From Bordetella parapertussis (GTDB lineage Bacteria; Pseudomonadota; Gammaproteobacteria; Burkholderiales; Burkholderiaceae_C): DNA of 5,973 nucleotides. Where the stretch lies: contig CALQBT020000188.1 in assembly GCA_943328885.2 (NCBI GenBank), positions 1-5,973 of the forward strand, read 5' to 3'. A program made the position numbers and the translations under genes. The notes under the pieces are model-generated. The model was given only the letters and a program-made list of their open reading frames with translations. It searched no databases and was not told where the DNA came from. This document shows, piece by piece, positions 1 through 5,973 of the stretch (within the stretch, counting starts at the first letter, position 1; every line of letters begins with the position of its first letter).

Positions 1-3000
1 AATGCGGGCGCGGGCAACGACTTGATCACGGTTTCGGGCAAGACGATGCTGCTCGATGTGATCGACGGTGGCGAAGGCGTGGACACGCTGCGGATCACCG
101 GCGGCGATGTCGACCTGTCGGGTGCGACGCTGACCGGTATCGAGAAGATCGAGGCCAATTCGGCCAGTTTGGCGCTAACGCAGGCCCAGTACGACCAGTA
201 TCACGCCAACCTGACCGGCGCGGCCGGCCTGATCCTGAAGATGACCGTGCCGGGGCAAGCCGATATGACGGGCTGGTCGGAGACGTTCATCGGCGTGCGC
301 GGCAGCGAGGGCCATGACACGCTGACCGGCGGTGCCGCAGCCGACCTGCTGGTCGGCGATGCCGGCGACGATTTGTTGCTGGGCAATGCGGGCAATGACC
401 GGCTTGTCGGCGGCGCTGGGACCGACACCTTGCGCGGCGGTGATGGCGACGACGCGTTCTCGTTTGACAACGTCAAGGCGCCCATGGGCCTGGTCGACGG
501 CGGCTCGGGCATTGACCGCTTGGTGTTGCTGGACGGACAGGATATTTCCAAACTGGCCTTCACTGGCATCGAACAGATCACCGGCCAAGGCACAGTGACG
601 ATGACTGCGGCGCAACTGGCCAGCGTCGAGCAGATCAACAGCGTCAATGTGCAGATTGCCGGCAGTTCCAATACCTTGAGCCTGGGCTCGGTGTTGATTT
701 CGCCTTCGGTTTCGGTGCGTTTGCCTGCGTTCGATACGACGCTGCAGGGCAGCTATGGTGTGCTGGGGTCGTCTCAGGATGATGTGTTGACGGGCGGCGC
801 TGGCACCGACCTGATCTATGGGGGTCGTGGCGCTGACCGGATCGATGGCGGTGCATCGGCAGACACCTTGATCGGCGGCAGCGGCGCTGACACCTTGGCC
901 GGCGGTGCAGGAGACGATCTGTTCAGGGTTGAGGCGGCTGAGTTTGCACCGGCGACAGGGACTGTCTATTCGGATGTGATCGACGGGGGACCGGGCAGCG
1001 ATACGCTCGAGTTGAATTTCACAGATAACAGGTATTTTTCGATTGCGAAAGGTGCGGTCAGTGGAATCGAAGTCCTGCGAGTCAATGCTTCGAACTGGGA
1101 CTATCTCCAACTCGACGCATCGACGTTCCGGCAGTTCAGTGCGGTTGAGGTCAGTCCCAACCCAGGCAATCCAAATTACAACCCTGCTTGGCTGAAGATC
1201 GACATCGCCGGTGATGGCAGCGACATCAGTTTTTCCGCAGTCTCCGCTCAGAGCAAGATCGAGCATGTCAACCTGACCGGCTCATTCAAGGCCATCGATG
1301 CGACGAACCTGAATATCGGGCCTGTCAGCGGACAGGACAACGTCAACTACAACTACCTGCAAGTTTCTTCCTTCGACAGCGTCGTATTCGGTAGCAGTGC
1401 CAACACGCTGCAGGTTCAGGGCGACGACCAGTTCAATGCCGATCTCGGTGCCGGTGACGACCTGATCCGTGTCAGCAATGTGCGCAATTTGCTCGCCAGC
1501 ATCAACGGCGGTAGCGGCAATGACACGCTCGACCTGTCGCAAAACGGCTTGATCGACATTTCTAGCGCCAAGCTCAGCAGTATCGAGAACATCCGCTATG
1601 GCAGCGCCACGCTGATCCTTAGCCAGACCCAGCTTGACACCTTTTCATTCGACGGCAGCGGCGCCAAGTTCCTGCGCGATGGCAATCTGGTCAAGGGCTC
1701 GGCTGCGGCCGACAGCTTCAGTGGCGACGGCAGCGGTTCGTTTCAGGGCGGTGGTGGCAATGACAACATCGCCTATGTCGACACGGCGGTGTTCAGCGGC
1801 AATTACGCCGATTACGACTTCGTCCGCAATAGCAGTACGCTGAACATCCAGCAGGCGCGTGGCTCCCTGGCTGATGCCACCGACAGCTTGACCGGCGTGA
1901 TGAATGCCAAGTTCGCTGATATCACGGTCAGCCTGGACGATGCGCCGGACGGCTTGTGGACGCCTTATGTGCTGACCGACCTGACCCATGCCGACTACGA
2001 CAAGAAGGTCTCGGGCCGCAAGGACTTTGCGTCTGACACCGACATCTTCAGCACCACGCTGGCGCCGAGTTCGCCGCTGGCGATCGCGGCGTCGTCGGAC
2101 AAGGGCAGTGGCTGGAGCAGTCACTTCAAAGATGCAGCGACTGGGCAAGATATTCAGTTCAGGAGTCTGGTGAATGGTCAGATCTATGGCGACTATTACA
2201 ACTGGATGTCTGCGGATCAGAAATGGCTGCCTGGCTTCAACACCGCCAACGGCTTCACGCCCTACCAGGGCGGCGAGGTGGTGTTCCAGTTCAACCTCAA
2301 CAGCAGTGATGTTCAGAATTACGCCTTCACGCTGAGCTATCTCGATGACTATGCCGGCAGTGTCGATACGCTGGGGCAGATGGACCCGTTGGTCGGGGTA
2401 ATCCGCGGCTATGTCGGCGACATCAACGATGCCGACTGGATCCGCACCACGCTGATCGCCGGCACCAAGTACGAATTCCATCTGAATGGCGCGGCGTCGG
2501 CCAGCGGCACCTTGATCGACCCGAAGCTGCAGTTGCTGGATTCGCATGGCAACCCGGTGGCGGGCGGCTTCGATCTGCGGGCCAATAGCGTGGGCGGTGA
2601 CGACACCCTGGTGTTCCGACCCACGACCAGCGGCGTCTTCTACCTCGCGGTCACCGACGTCGGCGGCATTGCCAAAGGCTCCTGGACCTTGACTCAGGCG
2701 AGCCTGGACACCGTGGCTGGAAATACCTCGACGCTTGAGCGACTTGAGTGGAGCAGCGCCCAGCAATTTTCGGTGACCAGCGAAATCAATACCTTGTCCG
2801 ACCATGACTGGTTCAAGGTCTGGCTTGACCGCGGCATGACTTATTCCTTCCGCGATCTCGGTACTTCCGGTGGTGGCGGCACGCTGGCCGACCCGCAGTT
2901 GTCGCTGCGCTCGGTCAGCGGCATCCTGCTGGCGCAGGACGACAACAGCGGCGGCGGCAGCGATGCCAAGCTGATCTACCGGCCGACCGATTCGGGTTGG

Positions 3001-5973
3001 TATTACCTCGACGCAGGCGCATCGGGCAATGCAGGCAAGGGCACTTACACCTTGTCGGGCTCGACCCTGGCCGACGACTTCGGCAACAATATCCAGACCA
3101 ACGGCGTCTTGCAGGCCGGCACACCGGTGCATGGCCTGATCTCGTACAACGGCGACAGTGACTGGATCAAGGTCGGGCTGACCAAGGGTCAGATGTATCT
3201 GATTGACGCGATCGGCGATGTCTCTGATGCAGCCAAACTCGACCCGCTGGCCGACCCGCTGATCATCATCCATGACGCTGCCGGGAACCCCGTCTTCAAG
3301 GCCGATGACTTTGGTGGCTCGCTGAATGCGCGCGCCTATTTCGCGCCGGCGGCCGACGGCCTGTATTTCATCGAAGTCAAGAGCGCTTTCCGCTACGACA
3401 CCGGCGCTTATCAGCTGAGCATCGGCGACGCACCGGCTGATGATTTCAGCAACACCGTCGCACAGGCGGTCGCCACGCCTGTCAGCGCCGGCAAGCTGGT
3501 CCTGGGAACGCCGACCGCCGCGGTGATCGGCGTGCCGGGCGACCACGACATGTTCCGCGTTGACCTGGTCGCTGGTCGCGTCTACCAGCTCAGCGCCGAG
3601 GGCCTGGCCAGCCACCTTGGCACGTTGACCGACCCTTATCTTCGCGTTTTCGACGCGTCGGGCCATCTGCTCGACTATGCCAATGGCGGTGGCAGCGGTG
3701 CGGACGCGATGTTTTATTTCGCGCCGACGACCAGCGGCACCTTCTACCTCGAAGCTTCGGCCAATGACGAGCGCGGCATGGGCAGCTACCAGGTCACTGC
3801 GGTTCAACGCGACCTGCCGGCTGACGATGTGCCCGATGACCTCAGCACCAAGGTCACGCTCACCCCAGGCGACTCATTCGCCGGCCAGTTGCTGACCCAC
3901 AATGATCAGGACTGGTTCGGTATCAAGCTGCTTGGGAACGAGGCTTATGTGTTCCGGGTACGGGCTTCCGAGAGCGGCTATGGCAGCCTGCTCGACCCGG
4001 TGCTGGAAATCCGCGCCAGCAATGGCACGCTGCTGCAGACGGTCGACAACGGCCTGCTGTCGAGCGAGCCCGCTGTCTCTTTCACGCCGGTGGCCAGCGG
4101 AACTTTCTATCTGGTGGTCAAGGCTGCCCATGGCCAGACCGACACCGGCAGCTACACGCTGCTGACCCGTGCGCCGGATGACCACAGCGACACGTTGGCG
4201 GGTGCGACGCTGCTTGCGCGCGATGCGGCAGTCGACGGCAATATCCAGTGGAATTACGGCAGCTTCGGCGTTCGCGCGCTGGACTCCATCGGCATCGCCA
4301 CCGATGCCGATGTGGACTGGTTCAAGTTCACAGCAGCGGCTGGCGAAGTGTTGTCGGTGGCGGCAACGCCCACAGCGGGCTCGTCGATCAGCCGCGCGCT
4401 GGTCGAGGTCGTCGATGCGACCGGACATAGCGTGGCCATCGGCGATGGACTGGAGACCGGCAGCGGCGCGGCGACCGCCAGCTTCAAGGCTGGTGCGGCA
4501 GGCGTCTATTACGCCAGGGTCACCGACGGTGCCGGGGCGACCGGAAGCTATCAAGTGAAGGTCAGCGCAGGAGACGCGACTGACGAGGATGCCAGCGGCC
4601 CGCTCCTGTTGAGCTTCAGCAGCGCAGGCGCGGTGACCCTGGCGCAGACGACGGCCAAGATCGGTCTGGCGGGCGACATCGATCATTTCGTCATCGATCT
4701 GCAAGCCGGGCACCAATACCGCTTCGAGACGGTCGCCATTCGCGACGGCATCCAGGCGCCGATCAGCTCGGCGGTGATGGCCTTGTCATTCACCCCCAGC
4801 GGCGGTACTGCCAGCGCGGTTGATGCGGCGGCGGTGGTTGGCGCACCTTCCTTGTTCGACAGCGCGGGCTTTTCCGCCACCAGCAGTGGCCGGATGAGCA
4901 TCAGCATCAATTCGAGCGATGAGAACCAGACGGGACAGTACAAGCTGCGCGTCGTCGATCTGGGCGGCAGCCATGTCGATGACCACCCGGATCAGGTCAG
5001 TAGCTACAGTCTTACCAGCAATGGCCTGCTTGCCGTTAATGAAAGCGGTCAGGGCCAGATCGGCAGCACCACCGATACCGATTTGTTCGCGATCCAGCTC
5101 GACAAAGGCCAGATCTACGACTTCTCGGTCAAGGGTTTTAGCGATGGCCTGGGCACTTTGGCCCAAGCCACGCTGCGCCTGCTCGACGCCGACGGCGCCC
5201 TGGTGACCGTGGGCCATTATTCGGCCGACACCGGCCGGGTCGATCTGGCAGTATCGGTTTTCAATGATGGCCTCTATTACCTCGCCGTGGCTGCGGCTGA
5301 CGCGCCGGGCAATGTCGGGACTTATCAGCTCGATACCCGCCAAAGGGACCTCACGACGGCCTTGGCCGATGACATCAGCGCTGACACAAGGTCCGGCGTT
5401 CTGGTCAAACCCGGCGCACCGGCCACAGGCACGATCGACTATGCCGGCGACAGTGACTGGATCAGCGCCAATCTGGTGGCTGGCAAGGTCTATGTCGTTG
5501 ATGTGCTGGCGCTCGGTGCGGGCAGCAGCGGGGTGGTCGGCGGTAACCTGGCCGATTCGACGCTGCGCCTGCTCGACGCCACTGGCAACGAGCTGATGAG
5601 CGACGACAACTCGGGTGCCGGGCAAGACTCGCATCTGGTGATCACGCCGACGAGCAGCGGCGTCTACTACTTCGACGTTGGCGCCAATGGCGCCGCCACC
5701 GGCACTTACACCGTGCGGCTGCGCGAGCTCTATAGTGGCGTGGCAGATCCCTTGCAGGCGGCGCAATGGTATTTGCCGGCGTTGGGCATAGACCAACTGA
5801 ATGGCCAGATCACTGGTGCCGGTGTCACCGTCGGCATGGTCGACGACGGCATCGACACCTCGCACCCGGATCTGCAAGCACGGATCGACTTTGCGCTGGC
5901 CTATGACGCACAGTTCAATACGCAGGACGGTCGCCACAAGTACCCTTGGGATGCCCATGGCACGGCAGTGGCC
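1..5973 (+). CDS. Giant RTX / PPC-repeat / S8 serine peptidase protein, internal fragment (both ends outside window)
   Basis: Frame 1 reads through all 1,991 codons without a stop. Recognisable domains run in the same frame from edge to edge, so no frameshift is present. Order: RTX calcium-binding repeats with interleaved composite units (residues 1-647), an unassigned aromatic-rich segment (648-781), nine PPC-like modules (782-1910), then the start of a subtilisin-family peptidase (from about 1914) with catalytic Asp and His. No cysteine is encoded anywhere, and Asp and Gly are abundant, as is usual for extracellular calcium-loaded repeat proteins. RTX repeats are known to fold on calcium outside the cell after type I secretion, so export by an ABC/membrane fusion/outer membrane channel system is inferred; the uncleaved C-terminal signal would lie downstream of the window. 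The likely role is a secreted or surface protease with a long repeat stalk. Substrate is unknown. The true start is upstream and the stop downstream. I do not recognise a named gene. Confidence 0.96.
7..87 (+). repeat. RTX motifs at left edge (GAGND and GGEGVD)
   Basis: Residues 3-7 (GAGND) form the tail of an RTX nonapeptide, and residues 23-28 (GGEGVD) form a second. The first is cut by the window edge, so more RTX repeats probably lie upstream. The second begins composite unit A. Confidence 0.75.
61..204 (+). repeat. Composite RTX-associated unit A
   Basis: Residues 21-68. The pattern is IDGGxGxDTL, then a beta-rich stretch, then TGIEKI (residues 45-50), then a short hydrophobic strand ending in LALTQAQ (57-63). 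The same layout recurs in units B, C and D, with 25-29 residues between the opening Ile or Val of the IDGG motif and the Ile of the IE motif. It probably caps or spaces calcium-binding beta-roll blocks; that role is inferred. Confidence 0.6.
301..465 (+). repeat. RTX calcium-binding block 1, six nonapeptides
   Basis: Residues 101-155 hold six consecutive nine-residue units: GSEGHDTLT, GGAAADLLV, GDAGDDLLL, GNAGNDRLV, GGAGTDTLR, GGDGDDAFS. They fit the GGxGxDxUx pattern (U hydrophobic) of hemolysin-type repeats (HemolysinCabind family), which bind calcium and fold into a parallel beta-roll. Units two to four deviate at one glycine each (A113 in place of the second loop glycine, D120 and N129 in place of the second Gly) but keep the calcium-ligand Asp. 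The block ends in an aromatic cap (AFSF), normal for the end of an RTX roll. Confidence 0.92.
493..630 (+). repeat. Composite RTX-associated unit B
   Basis: Residues 165-210. VDGGSGIDRL opens the unit, FTGIEQI follows (187-193), and the VTMTAAQLASVE strand/helix ends it. It directly follows RTX block 1. Compared with unit A, the spacing from the opening residue to the IE motif is 25 rather than 26 residues, and the closing TxAQ element is conserved. Confidence 0.6.
766..930 (+). repeat. RTX calcium-binding block 2, six nonapeptides
   Basis: Residues 256-310 hold GSSQDDVLT, GGAGTDLIY, GGRGADRID, GGASADTLI, GGSGADTLA and GGAGDDLFR. The block is preceded by a short beta stretch (YGVLGSS) commonly seen before RTX rolls and ends with the aromatic LFRV cap. 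The first unit is degenerate (SSQD) but keeps the Asp; unit four has S286 in place of a glycine. The block is long enough to form a complete calcium-stabilised beta-roll. It lies about 100 residues after block 1, separated by composite unit B. Confidence 0.92.
979..1140 (+). repeat. Composite RTX-associated unit C
   Basis: Residues 327-380. IDGGPGSDTL opens the unit, SGIEVLRV follows (354-361), and YLQLDASTFRQF closes it (368-379). It is the longest copy, with 29 residues from the opening Ile to the IE motif, and it directly follows RTX block 2. The DNA here is less GC-rich than the rest of the gene and uses codons rare elsewhere in it (AGG, CGA, GGA). Confidence 0.55.
1141..1440 (+). other. 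Degenerate beta-rich segment between composite units C and D
   Basis: Residues 381-480 are rich in Asn, Ser and Val and alternate polar and hydrophobic residues as beta-helix or beta-roll proteins do. KIEHVNLTG (419-427) resembles the IE motif of the composite unit but lacks the preceding GGxGxD, so this may be a decayed fifth copy. An Asn/Pro-rich patch (residues 386-395) breaks the pattern. No named domain is recognised. Confidence 0.4.
1447..1533 (+). repeat. Two isolated RTX motifs (GAGDD and GGSGND)
   Basis: GAGDDLIRV sits at residues 483-491 and GGSGNDTLD at residues 503-511, separated by a beta stretch instead of standing in tandem. They can supply calcium-binding turns but are too few for an independent roll. 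The second opens composite unit D. Confidence 0.75.
1501..1647 (+). repeat. Composite RTX-associated unit D
   Basis: Residues 501-549. INGGSGNDTL opens the unit, LSSIENI follows (525-531), and TLILSQTQLDTFS closes it (537-549). Its ending closely parallels unit A (LALTQAQYD against LILSQTQLD), which supports a common origin by duplication. Confidence 0.6.
1741..1941 (+). other. RTX-associated closing motif
   Basis: Residues 581-647. One last RTX motif, GGGGNDNIAYV (583-593), is followed by VFSGNYADYDFV (597-608), then DSLTGV (628-633) and KFADITVSLDD (637-647). The arrangement FSGNxADYxF, strand, DxLTGV, xFAD is familiar from the ends of RTX regions in many large type I secreted proteins. 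It marks the end of the RTX part of this protein. Function beyond capping the fold is unknown. Confidence 0.6.
1942..2343 (+). other. Unassigned aromatic-rich segment between RTX region and PPC array
   Basis: Residues 648-781. I recognise no family. The segment contains a charged stretch (DYDKKVSGRKDF, 665-676), unusually dense aromatic residues (IYGDYYNWMSADQKWLPGF, 728-746) and a beta-strand pair (VVFQFNLN, 760-767, and YAFTLSY, 774-780). The lysines and tryptophans are concentrated compared with the flanking repeats, so this looks like a separate folded domain of about 130 residues, possibly carbohydrate- or ligand-binding. That function is speculation. Confidence 0.4.
2344..2700 (+). other. 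PPC-like module 1
   Basis: Residues 782-900. It starts with DDYAGSVDT, a common opening of these modules. DADWI (810-814) and the AGTKYEF strand form the core, DPKLQLLDSHGN (840-851) the middle strand and turn, and TTSGVFYLAV with GSWTLT (876-898) the closing strands. This matches the bacterial pre-peptidase C-terminal (PPC) domain pattern: GD.DWF, then D..L.L.D..G, then sG.Y.l.v...GtYtl. Such domains are jelly-roll-like beta sandwiches found on secreted proteases. Confidence 0.75.
2701..3060 (+). other. PPC-like module 2
   Basis: Residues 901-1020. The core is DHDWFKVWL (934-942), followed by DPQLSLRSVSG (964-974), then QDDNSGGGSDA, and the closing strands TDSGWYYLDAG and GTYTLS. It is the only module without an acidic DD or DxxDxD opening; its linker (SLDTVAGNTSTLERLEW) differs from all the others. 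Confidence 0.72.
3070..3432 (+). other. PPC-like module 3
   Basis: Residues 1024-1144. ADDFGNN opens it, GDSDWIKVGL (1051-1060) is the core, DPLIIIHDAAGN (1085-1096) the middle strand, and DGLYFIEV and TGAYQLS the closing strands. A 20-base stretch over the core motif (3150-3169) is identical to the matching part of module 9 (5445-5464). Confidence 0.75.
3433..3816 (+). other. PPC-like module 4, core Trp replaced
   Basis: Residues 1145-1272. PADDFSN opens it. The core reads GDHDMFRVDL (1180-1189) with Met in place of the usual Trp. DPYLRVFDASGH (1211-1222) and TTSGTFYLEA with GSYQVTAV close a well-preserved fold. The linker before the core is about seven residues longer than in modules 3, 5 and 9. 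Confidence 0.72.
3817..4173 (+). other. PPC-like module 5
   Basis: Residues 1273-1391. PADDVPD opens it, NDQDWFGIKL (1301-1310) is the core, DPVLEIRASNG (1332-1342) the middle strand, and VASGTFYLVV and TGSYTLL the closing strands. The usual AG turn after the core reads LGNEAYVF here. Confidence 0.74.
4174..4572 (+). other. PPC-like module 6, with insertion before core
   Basis: Residues 1392-1524. PDDHSDT opens it and DVDWFKF (1437-1443) is the core. The distance from the DD opening to the core is 44 residues against 27-34 in the other modules with a clear opening, because of an extra stretch around residues 1417-1432 (WNYGSFGVRALDSIGI). ALVEVVDATGH and AAGVYYARV with GSYQVKV complete the module. 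Confidence 0.7.
4573..4974 (+). other. PPC-like module 7, divergent
   Basis: Residues 1525-1658. The core is GDIDHFVIDLQAGHQYRF (1558-1575), with His in the Trp position. The middle strand with its D..G turn, seen in the other modules, is missing; an Ala/Ser-rich stretch (1590-1620) stands there instead. The closing strand TGQYKLRVVD is kept. It is the weakest match of the nine. Confidence 0.55.
4975..5364 (+). other. PPC-like module 8
   Basis: Residues 1659-1788. VDDHPDQ opens it, TDTDLFAIQLDKGQIYDF (1691-1708) is the core with Leu in the Trp position, TLRLLDADG (1724-1732) the middle strand, and NDGLYYLAV and GTYQLDTR the closing strands. The DNA for TLRLLDA is identical over 21 bases (5170-5190) to module 9 (5560-5580). 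Confidence 0.72.
5365..5730 (+). other. PPC-like module 9, last before the peptidase
   Basis: Residues 1789-1910. ADDISAD opens it, GDSDWI (1816-1821) is the core followed by VAGKVYVVDV, TLRLLDATGN (1854-1863) is the middle strand, SDDNSGAGQDSHL the loop, and TSSGVYYFDVG and GTYTVRL the closing strands. It is the module closest to a textbook PPC pattern and abuts the peptidase with only a few residues between. Confidence 0.78.
5740..5973 (+). other. Subtilisin-family (S8, kexin-like) peptidase domain, N-terminal part
   Basis: Residues 1914-1991. DPLQAAQWYL (1916-1925) corresponds to the DPL..QW.L lead-in of kexin/furin-type catalytic domains. GAGVTVGMVDDGIDTSHPDL (1939-1958) carries the catalytic Asp D1948 in the VDDG form typical of the S8B (proprotein convertase) branch; ordinary subtilisins usually have a Ser or Thr after the Asp. 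DAHGTAVA (1984-1991) carries the catalytic His H1986. The Asp-to-His spacing of 38 residues equals that of yeast Kex2 (D175, H213). The oxyanion Asn and the GTSxx serine lie beyond the window, as would a P-domain if present. Activity cannot be confirmed without the serine, but both visible catalytic residues are intact. Confidence 0.9.

Noticed and set aside
301..930. Short direct DNA repeats as a CRISPR or tandem satellite
   Set aside because: The periodicity is 27 bases, matching nine-residue RTX units, with variable third positions and no unique spacers of constant length.
1201..1230. EF-hand or dockerin loop at AGDGSD (residues 403-408)
   Set aside because: Only one partial acidic loop, without the 12-residue EF-hand spacing or a paired loop; better read as a decayed RTX turn.
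175..1266. 363-codon open frame on the - strand as a real gene
   Set aside because: Same antisense register; it mirrors the RTX repeats on the other strand and ends at the sense CTA codon at 175. No domain is visible.
1645..3807. 720-codon open frame on the - strand as a real gene
   Set aside because: It lies exactly antisense, codon for codon, to the RTX/PPC gene. Its translation is a low-complexity mix of Arg, Ala, Val, Gln and Asp with no recognisable domain, and its limits are set by rare sense TCA codons.
4169..4558. Small + strand frames offset from frame 1 (for example at 332-598, 3677-3895, 4169-4558, 5264-5596)
   Set aside because: They overlap the domain-bearing frame out of register, and their translations are Arg/Ser/Ala-rich without domains or convincing ribosome binding sites.
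2344..5730. Cadherin, VCBS or Ig-like (Big) adhesin repeats for the nine modules
   Set aside because: The order GD.DW, then L.L.D..G, then sG.YyL.v, then GtYtL fits PPC modules better; I saw no cadherin DxNDN or VCBS-type signature.
4786..5958. 390-codon open frame on the - strand as a real gene
   Set aside because: Antisense shadow of PPC modules 7-9 and the peptidase, in which clear catalytic motifs are read on the + strand.

Overview
The whole window is the interior of one very large gene on the + strand. Frame 1 is open from base 1 to base 5973 (1,991 codons) with no stop codon, and no true start or end is visible, so the gene runs off both edges. Residue numbers below count from the first codon of the window. 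GC is roughly 60% by eye, third codon positions are mostly G or C, and the RTX repeat architecture is typical of proteins exported by type I secretion in Gram-negative bacteria. A GC-rich proteobacterium is the best guess; I cannot name a genus.

Layout of the predicted protein: (1) residues 1 to about 647 are RTX territory, with two six-nonapeptide calcium-binding blocks (301-465 and 766-930), isolated GGxGxD motifs, four copies of a composite unit of about 46-54 residues interleaved with them, and a closing RTX-associated motif. (2) Residues 648-781 are an aromatic-rich segment I do not recognise. (3) Residues 782-1910 are nine tandem beta-sandwich modules of about 120-135 residues that resemble bacterial pre-peptidase C-terminal (PPC) domains. 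(4) From residue 1914 to the window edge a subtilisin-family (S8) peptidase domain begins, with the catalytic Asp (D1948) and His (H1986) visible and a kexin-like VDDG signature; the catalytic Ser lies outside the window.

The likely product is a giant, calcium-dependent, cysteine-free secreted or surface protein. The repeat array would act as a stalk or binding region and the peptidase as the effector. The notable point is domain order: PPC and RTX modules usually follow a peptidase, whereas here a very long array of both precedes it. There is no intergenic DNA, and I saw no RNA gene, mobile element, promoter or terminator. Long open frames on the - strand are antisense shadows explained by codon choice.
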